A stretch of DNA of 64,000 bases from an uncultured Candidatus Melainabacteria bacterium (GTDB lineage Bacteria > Cyanobacteriota > Vampirovibrionia > Gastranaerophilales > Gastranaerophilaceae), in assembly GCA_934757275.1 (NCBI GenBank), contig CAKVLN010000004.1, forward strand, positions 143,503 to 207,502, given 5' to 3'. The position numbers and the translations under genes are program-made. Below are positions 54,659 through 63,928 of this stretch, piece by piece. A model generated the notes under the pieces. That model made no database searches and was not told the DNA's origin. It saw only the letters and a program-made list of their open reading frames with translations. Each line of letters starts with the position of its first letter. Position 1 is the stretch's first letter.

Positions 54659-56020
54659 TTAATATCGTGCTAAATATTTATCAATTTCCCATTGAGAAAC
54701 ATAGGTTCTAAATGAATCCCACTCAATTTCTTTTGCAGTCATAAATTCATCGACAATATGCTCGCCGAGAGCAGTTTTGGCAATCAAGGATTTTTCCATA
54801 TAAACCAAAGCTTCTTTCAAACTTCCTGGAAGAGATTCAATTCTCATTTTCTTTCTTTCTCTATCAGAAAGTTTGTAAATATTCGCTTCAACTGGTTTTG
54901 GTGGTTCGATTTTGTTTCTTACACCATCTAAACAAGCTGCCAAAATTGTTGCAAATGCTAGATAAGGGTTACAGCTTGGGTCTGGGGAACGAAGTTCAAC
55001 ACGAGTAGACATGCCACGTTTTGCAGGAACTCTTAACAAGGCACTTCTGTTTGCTAAAGACCACGCCATATAAACAGGAGCTTCATAACCTGGAACTAAA
55101 CGTTTGTAGCTATTTACGGTTGGATTAAGAATTGCCGTAATGCTCTTGATGTGTTTCAAAAGTCCGCCAATTGCATATCTTGCAGTGTCTGACAATTGGT
55201 ATTCAGCTTTTTCATCATAAAAAGCATTTTTGCCGTCTTTAAACAAAGATACGTTGCAGTGCATACCAGAGCCATTAATACCAAACACAGGCTTTGGCAT
55301 AAATGTAGCGTGCAAGCCATATTGAGCAGCAACCGCTTTAACTGCAATTCTAAAGGTTGCAACATTGTCAGCAGTTGTCAAAATGTCTGAATATTTGAAA
55401 TCTACTTCGTGTTGACCATCTGCAACCTCGTGGTGAGATGCCTCAATATCAAAGTCCATTTCTTGCAGAGTACTAACAATATCAGAACGAACTGCCTCGC
55501 CCAAATCATCTGGCCCTACATCATAATAACCAGCTCTGTCATGAGTTTTTGTAGTAATTTTGCCTTCATCATCTTTTTCAAATAAGAAAAATTCAGCCTC
55601 TGGGCCTACATTCATAGAGAAACCTAGTTTCTTAGCCTCTGCCATAAGTCTTTTTAAGTTACATCTAGGACAACCTTCAAAAGGAGTTCCATCAGCATTA
55701 TGAATATCGCAGATTAATCTTGCAGAATTTTTGCCATCATGTTCTTGCCATGGCAAAATTTGGAAAGTGTTTTTATCCGGATAGAAAAACATATCAGAAG
55801 TTTCAATATTTCTGAAACCTTTAATTGATGAGCCATCAAGCATAATCTCATTATTAAGAACTCTATCAATGTGTTCAGATGGAACTGCCATATTCTTAAC
55901 TTGACCATTTATGTCAACAAACTGTAATTTGATAAACTGAACATTATACTCAGTTATAAGTCTTTTAATGTCCGCATCTGTGTAGCTCACGCCACTTAAT
56001 GGTTGGTGTTGAAAATCCAT
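54659..56020 (-). CDS. glnA: Glutamine synthetase, type I (alpha-like)
   Basis: The 453-residue GSI enzyme makes glutamine from glutamate and ammonia. It has MLDGSSIKGF, GPEAEFFLF, the metal/ATP segments HHEVADGQHEVDF, NGSGMHCN, and KRLVPGYEAPVY, and RSALLRVP. The length and the region near residue 395-405 (ANIYKLSDRERKKM) match the Bacillus-like alpha group, which lacks the adenylylation Tyr. GGAGGA precedes the start. Regulation would then be by feedback and repressor, not adenylylation. Confidence 0.95.
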   Translation of the reverse strand: MDFQHQPLSGVSYTDADIKRLITEYNVQFIKLQFVDINGQVKNMAVPSEHIDRVLNNEIMLDGSSIKGFRNIETSDMFFYPDKNTFQILPWQEHDGKNSARLICDIHNADGTPFEGCPRCNLKRLMAEAKKLGFSMNVGPEAEFFLFEKDDEGKITTKTHDRAGYYDVGPDDLGEAVRSDIVSTLQEMDFDIEASHHEVADGQHEVDFKYSDILTTADNVATFRIAVKAVAAQYGLHATFMPKPVFGINGSGMHCNVSLFKDGKNAFYDEKAEYQLSDTARYAIGGLLKHIKSITAILNPTVNSYKRLVPGYEAPVYMAWSLANRSALLRVPAKRGMSTRVELRSPDPSCNPYLAFATILAACLDGVRNKIEPPKPVEANIYKLSDRERKKMRIESLPGSLKEALVYMEKSLIAKTALGEHIVDEFMTAKEIEWDSFRTYVSQWEIDKYLARY

Positions 56021-56135
56021 ACGAATCCTCCATTCTTCTTAATAATTGTATACTCTACACTCAAATTTATGTTTTAACTTTATATTATTTTTTTAATTAG
56101 GTCAATAGTTTTGATATTAAGAATTTATAAAAATC

Positions 56136-56906
56136 TTAATTTTCTTCTTCACCGCTAATCACAACAATTTCTGGTATTGACCCAAATCTTATAGGAAGAA
56201 TACTTGTGCCTAAACCATTTGTTACAAGCATTTTGTTGTTTGTTTCCTTAATTAAGCCTCGTACAAATCTGTTACCATATTTAGACGGAACAGTTAATGC
56301 GCCGATAAAAGGCAAATAAATTTGACCTCCGTGAAGATGTCCTGCCAAAATTAAATCAACTTTCTCGTGTACGTCATAATAAATATCTGGACTGTGAGAA
56401 AGCAGAATTGTTGGGCTTTCTACTCCAATCAACGCTAATTCTACGTCAGGAAAACCCGTTTGAATATCTTCTACACCAGCTATCGAAATTCCTTCAAACT
56501 TTGTATTAGAATTTTCAAGCACGGTTATTCCATTTTTCTGCAAAGTTTCTCTGACTAATTCTTTATTATACCAGCCATCATGGTTTCCCAAAACCGTAAT
56601 AATTGGCACATTAATTCGCTTAAACTCTTTGACCTGTTCTTCAATAGGCAAAGTATTTTTGCCGTCATGACCTTTTATAAAATCACCACCAGACAAGACC
56701 AAATCTGGTTCAATCTCATTAATTGTGTTAACAATTTTTCTTAATCTAGCTATGTCATTTTTTGCAATATGAAAATCGCTTACAAAAACAATTTTCTTAT
56801 CGCCAAACTCTTTAAAAGTATAATTCTTTACTATAAGTAGATTTGGCTCAATAAAAAACGACCAAACAAAAAGCAAAATAAAAACTATCAAAAAATATTT
56901 AATCAT
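56136..56906 (-). CDS. Membrane-anchored metallophosphoesterase (YkuE/YaeI-like)
   Basis: The 256-residue protein has an N-terminal membrane anchor (residues 4-20) and a complete metal site: VSDFHI, GGDFI, GNHDGW, LSHSPD, AGHLHGGQ. It is of the YkuE/YaeI type, some of which cleave UDP-diacylglucosamine. Unlike the paralogue-like gene at 47178 the active site is intact. Confidence 0.85.
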   Translation of the reverse strand: MIKYFLIVFILLFVWSFFIEPNLLIVKNYTFKEFGDKKIVFVSDFHIAKNDIARLRKIVNTINEIEPDLVLSGGDFIKGHDGKNTLPIEEQVKEFKRINVPIITVLGNHDGWYNKELVRETLQKNGITVLENSNTKFEGISIAGVEDIQTGFPDVELALIGVESPTILLSHSPDIYYDVHEKVDLILAGHLHGGQIYLPFIGALTVPSKYGNRFVRGLIKETNNKMLVTNGLGTSILPIRFGSIPEIVVISGEEEN

Positions 56907-56927
56907 ACAAACAGTTTAACATAATTT

Positions 56928-56937
56928 GTGCTAAAAT
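56928..56937 (+). promoter_or_regulatory. Ferritin gene promoter (extended -10)
   Basis: GTGCTAAAAT, with TG then TAAAAT (56932-56937). The start would be near 56944, followed by an AGGGGG ribosome site. Confidence 0.55.
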
Positions 56938-56961
56938 ATTACGCATAAAATAGGGGGAAAT

Positions 56962-57471
56962 ATGATTAACGAAAAATTACAAGAAGCATTTAATGAACAA
57001 ATTAACAAAGAATTTTATTCAGAATATTTGTATCTAGCAATGAAGGTTTATTTTCAAGAATTAAATTTGCAAGGTTTTGTAAATTGGTTTGATGTTCAAG
57101 TTCAAGAAGAACACGCACACGCAATGGGTATGTTAAATTACCTAAACGAAAGAGGTGGTAAAATTGAACTTAGAACTATTGAAAAACCTGAACTAGAAGG
57201 CACTTGTCCACTTACAATGTTTGAACAAGTTTTAAGACACGAAGAATATGTAACTTCAAGAATTAATCACGTTATGGACGTTGCAGAAGAAGTTAAAGAT
57301 AGAGCTGCAATGCACCTTTTGGATTGGTACATAAAAGAGCAAGTTGAAGAAGAAGCTAACGTTGGCGGAGTTTTAGCTACACTAAAACTTATTGGCGAGG
57401 ATAAAAAAGCTTTGTTAATCCTTGATAAAGACTTGGCGACAAGAACATTTGTAGCACCTGTAATTGGATAA
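56962..57471 (+). CDS. ftnA: Ferritin
   Basis: The 169-residue four-helix iron-storage protein has ferroxidase residues in INKEFYSEYLYLAM and EEHAHAMGML, and WYIKEQVEEEANVG. It oxidises Fe(II) and stores Fe(III) as a 24-mer in the cytoplasm. The gene is preceded by AGGGGG and shares a transcript with rnhB. Confidence 0.92.
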   Translation: MINEKLQEAFNEQINKEFYSEYLYLAMKVYFQELNLQGFVNWFDVQVQEEHAHAMGMLNYLNERGGKIELRTIEKPELEGTCPLTMFEQVLRHEEYVTSRINHVMDVAEEVKDRAAMHLLDWYIKEQVEEEANVGGVLATLKLIGEDKKALLILDKDLATRTFVAPVIG

Positions 57472-57475
57472 ATTT

Positions 57476-58108
57476 ATGGGTTCAGAACTTTTATTTCAAT
57501 TTGACAAAAATTTCAACAAGACTATTATTGGCACTGACGAGGCTGGGCGTGGACCAGCCGCTGGCGGTGTGTTTGCTGCTGCCGTTTGTTTTGAAAAAGT
57601 CACAGAAGGTTTAATCAAAGATTTGGAGATTTTGAATGATTCCAAAAAACTTACTGCTAAAAAACGTAACTCGATTTATGACGTGATTAAAAACAATACG
57701 CTTAACGAAATTATTTGTGTCGAAGTTGAAGAGATTGAAAAAATCAATATTTTGAATGCATCACTCAAAGCTATGAATTTAGCTTGTTCACAAATTATTA
57801 AAACTCCTGATGTTATGATACTTGTAGACGGAAATAAATTGATTAAAAACTTTAATTATCCACAACAATTTGTGATAAAAGGTGACTCAAAATCTGCATC
57901 AATTGCTGCTGCTAGTATTTTAGCAAAAGTTACTCGTGATAGATACATGGAAAAATTGCACGAGGAATTTCCGATGTATAATTGGGCAAAAAATGCAGGT
58001 TATTTAACCAAAGAACATCTTGACGCAATAGACAAGCACGGATTGTGCAAATACCACAGACCTTCGTTTTTGAGAAAACATTTTGCAAAACAGTTGAGTT
58101 TGGTTTAA
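57476..58108 (+). CDS. rnhB: Ribonuclease HII
   Basis: The protein of about 210 residues has the active-site IGTDEAGRGPAAGGV, NDSKKLTAKKR and GDSKSASIAAASILAKVTRD. It removes RNA from RNA-DNA hybrids. I use the ATG at 57476, five bases after the ferritin stop; a TTG at 57464 would overlap. Confidence 0.94.
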   Translation: MGSELLFQFDKNFNKTIIGTDEAGRGPAAGGVFAAAVCFEKVTEGLIKDLEILNDSKKLTAKKRNSIYDVIKNNTLNEIICVEVEEIEKINILNASLKAMNLACSQIIKTPDVMILVDGNKLIKNFNYPQQFVIKGDSKSASIAAASILAKVTRDRYMEKLHEEFPMYNWAKNAGYLTKEHLDAIDKHGLCKYHRPSFLRKHFAKQLSLV

Positions 58109-58157
58109 AACGGCGGGGTTAGAAAGTTAATGGTGCTACATTTCCAGCAAAGTATCA

Positions 58158-58229
58158 TTGCAAAAAAATCGTAAGATTTTTGTGGCAATCCATTATTACT
58201 AAAAACGTATGGTGCAAATTTTTGCACCA
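58158..58229. terminator. Two hairpins between rnhB and the convergent gene
   Basis: AAAAATC-GTAA-GATTTTT (58164-58181) and TGGTGCAAA/TTTGCACCA (58210-58229) are probable terminators for the convergent genes. Confidence 0.6.
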
Positions 58230-58233
58230 ATTA

Positions 58234-58833
58234 TTAATTCATTTTAAAATCTTGTGCGTATTCTTGACGTTGGTTAACATATCCAGAACTCATTTGTTCA
58301 TCAGATTCAGCACGTCTTCTTTCCATTTGCAACTGACCATTTTTTACAACTTCTTGAAGTTGACCTAAGTTTTGTTCAATACTTGCCAAAACTTGTTCTG
58401 CGTAAACAGTTGCACCGTCTTTAATTCTTGTTGCTTCATCAATTGCTTGATTTCTAACGCTATCAGCCTCTTCTAAAGCTTTACGTTTAATATCTTCACA
58501 ATCAGTGATAACTTGTTCTTTAATTTTTTCTGCCTCTCTTTGAACAGCTCTCAACAAATCAGATTCACTAAGTAATCTGTTTGCCTCAGCTTGAGCATCA
58601 GAAATAACTTTTTCTGCACGTTGTTGTGCTTCATATTGAAGTTCGTCTTTACGTCTTAATAAAGCTCTTGCCTCTTTAATTTCATCAGGAAGTGCTGCAT
58701 ACAACTTATCCAAGATGTTTGTAACTGTATCTTTTTTAACAATAGAAACAGAGCCTAAAAGCGGTAATCCCTTATCCAACGCTTCTTCTAACTCGTTCAT
58801 TAAACCATAAATAACATCTTGTTGTGTATTCAT
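58234..58833 (-). CDS. Coiled-coil protein, ATP synthase B/DivIVA-like
   Basis: The 199-residue protein has a short conserved N-terminal part (MNELEEALDKG, NILDKLYAALPDEIKEARALLRRKDEL) and then a long Ala/Glu-rich coiled coil (about residues 70-170). It matches a widespread family of unknown role, often labelled as ATPase-like. It is soluble and may act in division or envelope organisation. Not proven. Confidence 0.7.
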   Translation of the reverse strand: MNTQQDVIYGLMNELEEALDKGLPLLGSVSIVKKDTVTNILDKLYAALPDEIKEARALLRRKDELQYEAQQRAEKVISDAQAEANRLLSESDLLRAVQREAEKIKEQVITDCEDIKRKALEEADSVRNQAIDEATRIKDGATVYAEQVLASIEQNLGQLQEVVKNGQLQMERRRAESDEQMSSGYVNQRQEYAQDFKMN

Positions 58834-58913
58834 TTTCTACTCCGTTAAATTTGTATGATAGTTACCAAAATTGTACAACAAATAGATGATAAAAGTCAAC
58901 GAGTAGAGAGTAT

Positions 58914-59270
58914 TCATGAATTTTTTTCTAAATAAATAACATCTTTTTCTATCGTAACTAAAATTGTATCAATTGATTTATTCACTTCTTCTGCATTTGA
59001 AGAATACATTTGTGCGCTGAAAGGACATTTTCTTTTAAGTGCATCAAACAAATGATTATACGCAATAACAGAGCTTAATTTTTTACCCAAATCAGTTTTC
59101 ATATTTTTTTTGTAAATCTCTGGTAAACTAGCTAATACGCAACACCAAACATCATCAATTTTGTTTTTTTTAATAAAATGTGAACCGAAAAAATTGAACT
59201 CTGCGTCATTGTTTACAATACGTTGTAATTTCTTTAAATATTTTTTAAATTCCATTAAATCTTCAGCCAT
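58914..59270 (-). CDS. Hypothetical protein
   Basis: The 118-residue protein is soluble and Lys-rich, with three Cys. It is not recognised. It is divergent from rpe. Confidence 0.5.
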   Translation of the reverse strand: MAEDLMEFKKYLKKLQRIVNNDAEFNFFGSHFIKKNKIDDVWCCVLASLPEIYKKNMKTDLGKKLSSVIAYNHLFDALKRKCPFSAQMYSSNAEEVNKSIDTILVTIEKDVIYLEKNS

Positions 59271-59326
59271 AAAGTCATTATATACAAAATCTGAGAAAAT
59301 AACAATATGTGTGATAGAATAAGATT

Positions 59327-59971
59327 ATGGAAAAAATTATTATTTCACCTTCAATACTATCAGCAGATTTTGCAAAGCTTGGAGAAGAGGCAGAGGCAGT
59401 TAAGCAAGCTGGTGCAAAATGGCTACACATAGATGTTATGGACGGACATTTTGTACCTAATATAACAATTGGTGTGCCTGTTGTAAAATCATTAAGAAAA
59501 GCAACTGATTTAATTCTTGATACACATTTGATGATTGAAAACCCAGAAAAATACATTGAGGCATTTGCAAAAGCTGGGTCTGACATTCTAACTTTTCATT
59601 ATGAAGCATGCAAAAATTCAGAACACGTTGAAAAAGTTATTAATCTCATTAAAAATTTTGGAGTAAAAGTTGGTTTATCAATAAAACCAAAAACTGAAGC
59701 AAAAGAAATTTTTCAATTCTTAAACAAAATAGATTTATTGCTAGTAATGACTGTCGAACCTGGGTTTGGCGGACAAGAATTTATGCACGATTGCGCAATG
59801 AAAATTCCTGCTATAAAAGAAAATGCGCCTGAAAATTTAATAATACAAGTTGATGGTGGTATAAACAATTTAACCTCAAAAATTTGTACTTCTCTTGGCG
59901 CAAATTCTCTCGTTGCAGGAAGTTATATTTACGGAAACAGCGATTATAAAAAAGCAATAGAAAGTTTATAA
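59327..59971 (+). CDS. rpe: Ribulose-phosphate 3-epimerase
   Basis: The 214-residue TIM barrel has ISPSILSADF, IDVMDGHFVPN, HLMIENP, TVEPGFGGQ and VDGGI. It interconverts ribulose-5-P and xylulose-5-P in the pentose phosphate path. There is no clear ribosome site. Confidence 0.95.
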   Translation: MEKIIISPSILSADFAKLGEEAEAVKQAGAKWLHIDVMDGHFVPNITIGVPVVKSLRKATDLILDTHLMIENPEKYIEAFAKAGSDILTFHYEACKNSEHVEKVINLIKNFGVKVGLSIKPKTEAKEIFQFLNKIDLLLVMTVEPGFGGQEFMHDCAMKIPAIKENAPENLIIQVDGGINNLTSKICTSLGANSLVAGSYIYGNSDYKKAIESL

Positions 59972-60004
59972 CAATTGCAATAGTGCAAAATACACCATTA
60001 CAAC

Positions 60005-60664
60005 TTAGACCAAACCTTCTTTTAATGCTTTTACGGCGGCTTGAGTTCTATCATCAACCACCAATTTTTGGATAATATTACAAACATGCGCTTTTGCAGT
60101 ATGTTCACTAATTGTCAAAGTTTTAGCTATTTGGCTATTAGATTGACCATCAACAACAAGTTTCAAAACTTCATATTCTCTTTGAGTTAAGTTCGAGTGA
60201 TTTTCTTTAAAAGCACTTCTTGAAAGTTGGCGAGATGGAATTACACCACAATTTTTATCTCTAATAAATGGCACAACATGCGGATCTATCCACATTGCAC
60301 CCTCTTTCACCATTTTTATAACACTCATAAGAAAATCAGTACTGATATCCTTGATTACATAAGCACTTGCACCAGCAACCAAAGAATTGTTTAACTCGTT
60401 TTCTGAAATATGAGAAGTTAGCATAATAACTTTTATATTGTTATTATATTCTAATATTTGTTTTGTAGCCTCTATGCCGGAAATATCAGGAAGTCCAATA
60501 TCCATAAGCACAATATCAGGCTTAATTAAGCGAGCTTTTTCTATTGCCTCTTTACCATTTACAGCCTCGCCAATTATTTCGAGTTCTGGATAATCACAAA
60601 ACAGTGATTTTATACCAATTCGCATTAATTTTTGGTCTTCAACAAGTAATATTTTTATTTGCAT
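60005..60664 (-). CDS. NarL/FixJ-family response regulator
   Basis: The 219-residue protein has a receiver domain (LLVEDQ, phospho-Asp in VLMDIGLPDISG) and a C-terminal LuxR-type HTH (LTQREYEVLKLVVDGQSNSQ to HTAKAHVCNIIQKL). No histidine kinase gene is adjacent. Targets are unknown. Confidence 0.92.
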   Translation of the reverse strand: MQIKILLVEDQKLMRIGIKSLFCDYPELEIIGEAVNGKEAIEKARLIKPDIVLMDIGLPDISGIEATKQILEYNNNIKVIMLTSHISENELNNSLVAGASAYVIKDISTDFLMSVIKMVKEGAMWIDPHVVPFIRDKNCGVIPSRQLSRSAFKENHSNLTQREYEVLKLVVDGQSNSQIAKTLTISEHTAKAHVCNIIQKLVVDDRTQAAVKALKEGLV

Positions 60665-60779
60665 AAAACCTCACTTTCATAAGGAACATATTTTGCTCCA
60701 AATTAATATTAGAATGTTTTATGCGCAGAAGTAACTGCTAAATCTTTTACTAAACGCCCTATTTTAGGCTTGATTAAAT

Positions 60780-61244
60780 TTAGAAATATTTTTTTAACGC
60801 TTCTTGTAAATCAATAATCTTCAAATGATTTTCGAGCATTGCCTGATTTCTACCCTCATAAGCCTTGTCATAATCATCATTTGCATCGATTGCAAGATTA
60901 AAATATTCAACTGCCTCATCAAGTTTTTCTTGCAAATAATAAGCCATTCCAATCAAGCTATACTCAACCTCTTTAGCGTCAGAATATTCTACCGCCTTTT
61001 TATAATACTCAATCGCCTTATCAAAATCACCTTCCGCCTGCTTGAAACAACCAAACCCTCTTAAAATAGTAGGATTAGTTTTATCCATCTGGTACGCTTG
61101 ATTTAAAGCTTTATATCCGTTTTTTAAATCATATTTATCGTATTCACGTTTAGCTTGAGTAATAAGTTTAACAAGCTTAATTTTATTACTCATTCGTCTA
61201 AAAAAATCTGATATTTCATTGAGTTTTTGTTCTTCTTCCGACAT
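60780..61244 (-). CDS. TPR-repeat protein
   Basis: The 154-residue protein has three to four tetratricopeptide repeats (GYKALNQAYQMDKTNPTILR, DFDKAIEYYKKAVEY, KLDEAVEYFNLAIDANDDY). It is soluble and probably a protein-protein adaptor. It ends a unit with the ACT gene, 15 bases apart. Confidence 0.8.
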   Translation of the reverse strand: MSEEEQKLNEISDFFRRMSNKIKLVKLITQAKREYDKYDLKNGYKALNQAYQMDKTNPTILRGFGCFKQAEGDFDKAIEYYKKAVEYSDAKEVEYSLIGMAYYLQEKLDEAVEYFNLAIDANDDYDKAYEGRNQAMLENHLKIIDLQEALKKYF

Positions 61245-61258
61245 TTCTTTTACTCAAT

Positions 61259-61537
61259 TTAAACCGTGTGCATCTTTTCAAAAATACCTTTTTTCTGAAC
61301 CCAAACTTCAACTTCGAGTTTATTACCTTCTTCAATCAAAACATTTTTTAGTTCTTTAAAATTCAAGTCTGCATGTTCAATATCACACAACATAAACATC
61401 ACAAAATGACCTTGCATCAAAGTTTGTTTAATATCCTCAATATTAACTTTATATTTTGCTAAAACAGACGAAATTGATGATACTATACCAACTTTATCAG
61501 AACCTGAAACAGTAATAATTATTTTAAAATCGTCCAT
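61259..61537 (-). CDS. ACT-domain protein (UPF0237-like)
   Basis: The 92-residue protein is a single ACT domain (TVSGSDKVGIVSSISSVLAK, IEDIKQTLMQGHFVMFML). Such proteins bind amino acids or other small ligands. It is cotranscribed with the TPR gene. AGGAGG lies upstream. Confidence 0.85.
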   Translation of the reverse strand: MDDFKIIITVSGSDKVGIVSSISSVLAKYKVNIEDIKQTLMQGHFVMFMLCDIEHADLNFKELKNVLIEEGNKLEVEVWVQKKGIFEKMHTV

Positions 61538-61597
61538 TAAAATCTCCTCCTATTATGATTATTATACAAAATTTTATTATTTTTGTAAATTTTAATA

Positions 61598-61631
61598 CAA
61601 AAAAAGAAAGTCTTGCAATATGTGCAAGACT
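61598..61631 (-). terminator. recA terminator
   Basis: On the minus strand AGTCTTGCA and TGCAAGACT (61631-61609) are followed by a T-rich run. Confidence 0.8.
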
Positions 61632-61726
61632 CAAAAATATACATTTACCCCAATAATTTTATACCATAGTTAAATAAATTTGTCAACTATTTTCTTAAAC
61701 TCAATAAAATAGCGACTCTTGACTTA

Positions 61727-62740
61727 TTAACTATTAGCTAATTTCTCTCTTACCAATGTTTCAACTTGATTTAAGATTTCTGGATTATTTGCTAAAAACT
61801 CTTTAGCTTTATCTCTACCTTGTCCTAATTTATCATCGTTAAAACTGAACCAAGAACCAGCTTTTTTCACAATATCCAAATCAACAGCCACATCAAGGAT
61901 ATTGCCGATTTTGCAAATACCTTTACCGAAGATAATATCAAACTCTGCAGTTCTGAAAGGAGGAGCAACTTTGTTTTTCAAAATTCTTACTCTTACATGA
62001 TTACCGATATCCTCGCCATCACCTTTCAACCCTTCTACACGTTTGATTTCTAAACGAACTGATGCGTAATATTTAAGAGCATTACCACCAGTTGTTGTTT
62101 CTGGGTTTCCATACATAACACCAATTTTTTGTCTTAATTGGTTAATGAAAATAACTGTTGTATTAGTTTTACCGATAATACCAGTTAATTTTCTCAAAGC
62201 TTTTGACATCAATCTTGCTTGCAAGCCCATTTGCTGGTCTTCCATCGAACCTTCAATTTCAGCTTTTGGAACAAGTGCTGCAACTGAATCGACAACAATG
62301 ATATCAACCGCACCAGAACGAACCAATTCTTCTGTAATATCCAAAGCTTGTTCACCTGTATCTGGTTGAGAAATCAAAAGTTCATCAACATTTACACCAA
62401 GATTTCTTGCATATTCTGGGTCAAGAGCGTGTTCAGCGTCTACGAAAGCAGCAATTCCACCTTTCTTTTGGCATTCAGCAACAATGTGTTGTGCCAAAGT
62501 AGTTTTACCAGAAGATTCTGGACCATAAACCTCAATAATACGTCCACGAGGAATACCACCAACACCAAGAGCAACGTCTAACGCTAACGCACCAGTAGGT
62601 ATAGTTTCTACGCTTACAGCTGGCTTGTCGCCAAGCTTCATAATAGCACCTTTACCAAAATCTTTTTCAATTTTTTCTATCGCTAATTTTAGTGCTTTAC
62701 TTCTTTCATCTGATACGTTTGTTTCTTCCGCTTTTGCCAT
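61727..62740 (-). CDS. recA: Recombinase RecA
   Basis: The 337-residue protein has Walker [12 protein letters not shown], Walker [13 protein letters not shown], loop L1 ([13 protein letters not shown]) and L2 region ([21 protein letters not shown]). I use the ATG at 62740 (MAKAEE) with AAAGGAT upstream rather than 62782. The leader contains a degenerate copy of the ATTCAC inverted repeat. No clear LexA box was seen. Confidence 0.97.
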   Translation of the reverse strand: MAKAEETNVSDERSKALKLAIEKIEKDFGKGAIMKLGDKPAVSVETIPTGALALDVALGVGGIPRGRIIEVYGPESSGKTTLAQHIVAECQKKGGIAAFVDAEHALDPEYARNLGVNVDELLISQPDTGEQALDITEELVRSGAVDIIVVDSVAALVPKAEIEGSMEDQQMGLQARLMSKALRKLTGIIGKTNTTVIFINQLRQKIGVMYGNPETTTGGNALKYYASVRLEIKRVEGLKGDGEDIGNHVRVRILKNKVAPPFRTAEFDIIFGKGICKIGNILDVAVDLDIVKKAGSWFSFNDDKLGQGRDKAKEFLANNPEILNQVETLVREKLANS

Positions 62741-62760
62741 GATTAAATCCTTTTCTTTGA

Positions 62761-62889
62761 AGTGAATAAGTGAACAGGTCAATAAGTTAATAAGTTCGTA
62801 TTAAATATATTCAATGTTTAACTCAGTTTAATATTGACAATAACTAAAATGAACTTATTCACTCAGTCATCTATTCACTTATTGACTTC
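62761..62889. repeat. ATTCAC-repeat inverted element, copy d
   Basis: The left part (GTGAATAAGTGAACAGG and on) and the right part (GAACTTATTCACTCAGTC and on) are imperfect complements. It lies in the 5' region of recA. Confidence 0.6.
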
Positions 62890-62891
62890 CA

Positions 62892-63404
62892 TTATAATAA
62901 AATATTATCTTCTTCTTTTTTAATAAAGAAACCGCAAATCAAAGGTTTAAAGCTATTTAGAGCATTTTTAAGTTTGAAGTTTTCTTTATTCAATTCATTA
63001 ACTTTGTTTTTCAAATTTTCGTTTTCAGTTTTGCATCTAACAAGTTCCAAAACAACATCGTCCATACCTTCTAATTTTTCGTCAATAATTTTGGTCATAG
63101 AAGTCGTAATATTGTTTTCCATTTTACTTAGGGTATCTAGTAGACCATTTACTACTACTTGTGAATCAGGTTTTGTCATAACGGGTAATGCCACTTTCTT
63201 TTTTTCATTCATTTCTGCAACAACTGAAGATTTTGCATTTCTTAGTTTTTTTACTTCATCTACTGAAAAATAGATTTGTCCTTTGTTGTCCTTTTTAGGA
63301 CTTACAGAAGTTTTTTTACAAAGCTCAACTATTTCTTTATTATCGATATTTAATAATTTTCTAACGTCATTAGGTAAAAGTACTTTATTCGGATTAGCGT
63401 TCAT
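62892..63404 (-). CDS. MerR-like DNA-binding domain with coiled coil
   Basis: The product of about 170 residues has an N-terminal helix-turn-helix with a wing (VLLPNDVRKLLNIDNKEI to YFSVDEVKKLRNA) and a long coiled coil (VLELVRCKTENENLKNKVNE). This recalls MerR-type or plasmid-partition DNA-binding proteins. The start is the ATG at 63404. A TTGTTACAA box lies upstream. Confidence 0.65.
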   Translation of the reverse strand: MNANPNKVLLPNDVRKLLNIDNKEIVELCKKTSVSPKKDNKGQIYFSVDEVKKLRNAKSSVVAEMNEKKKVALPVMTKPDSQVVVNGLLDTLSKMENNITTSMTKIIDEKLEGMDDVVLELVRCKTENENLKNKVNELNKENFKLKNALNSFKPLICGFFIKKEEDNILL

Positions 63405-63423
63405 CTTAAAAAATTCCCCTCTT

Positions 63424-63482
63424 TCTATACCCAATAGATATTCTAATCAATAAAAAATTTTATTTCCACTAATTGTAACAAA
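63424..63482 (-). promoter_or_regulatory. TTTGTTACA box and -10 before the 63404 gene
   Basis: On the minus strand TTTGTTACA (63482-63474) lies 44 bases before TATAGA (63429-63424). Confidence 0.45.
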
Positions 63483-63546
63483 ATTTAACTTATTTTTAAT
63501 AATTATTTTCTTTATGTCAAATATTTTATAATAAATAGCTTTGAAC

Positions 63547-63772
63547 GCACTTTGCGCCGTGAGCGTATATGCGTAAGCATACGATAGCGAACGTTAGAGT
63601 GCAGGCTTTGCCTGCTAGAAAAAACAACCGTAAGGTTGTAGGAAACAGAAGCGTGCTTTCTCTTTCTTTTGGTACTTTTGGGGTAAATAAAACCGACTTG
63701 TAGTCCCAATACCAGTTTGGAAGTGAAGTGAAAAATCTTTACCTCGCAACAAAAGAGAAAGAAAAGTACATT
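63547..63772 (+). repeat. 226-base structured dispersed repeat, copy B
   Basis: It matches 2580-2805 over its whole length. The first hairpin is TATGC-GTAA-GCATA instead of GTGGC-GTTTA-GCCAC. Confidence 0.85.
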
Positions 63773-63797
63773 AAATAAACAAATTTTTTATTTAAAA

Positions 63798-63925
63798 TGA
63801 TTCTTACTTTTTTCTTTTTGTTGCGAAATAAAAAGAAAAAAGTAAGCAAAAAAGAAAAACTACGCTACTGTTTCCTACGCTCTTACGAGCGTAGATTGAA
63901 TGGCTGATTAGCAGGCAAAGCCTTG
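63798..63925 (-). repeat. Divergent inverted copy C of the structured repeat
   Basis: Read on the minus strand it keeps the order GGCTTTGCCTGCTA, a GTAA-loop hairpin (CTACGCTC-GTAA-GAGCGTAG), GGAAACAGTAGCGT, a pyrimidine-rich strand, CGCAACAAAA and the complement. The long stem is a perfect 17-bp inverted repeat (63803-63819 / 63830-63846). Confidence 0.65.
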
Positions 63926-63928
63926 AAC

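Noticed and set aside
62740..62900. LexA box before recA
   Set aside because: No clear palindromic SOS box is visible; the leader consists of the degenerate ATTCAC repeat.
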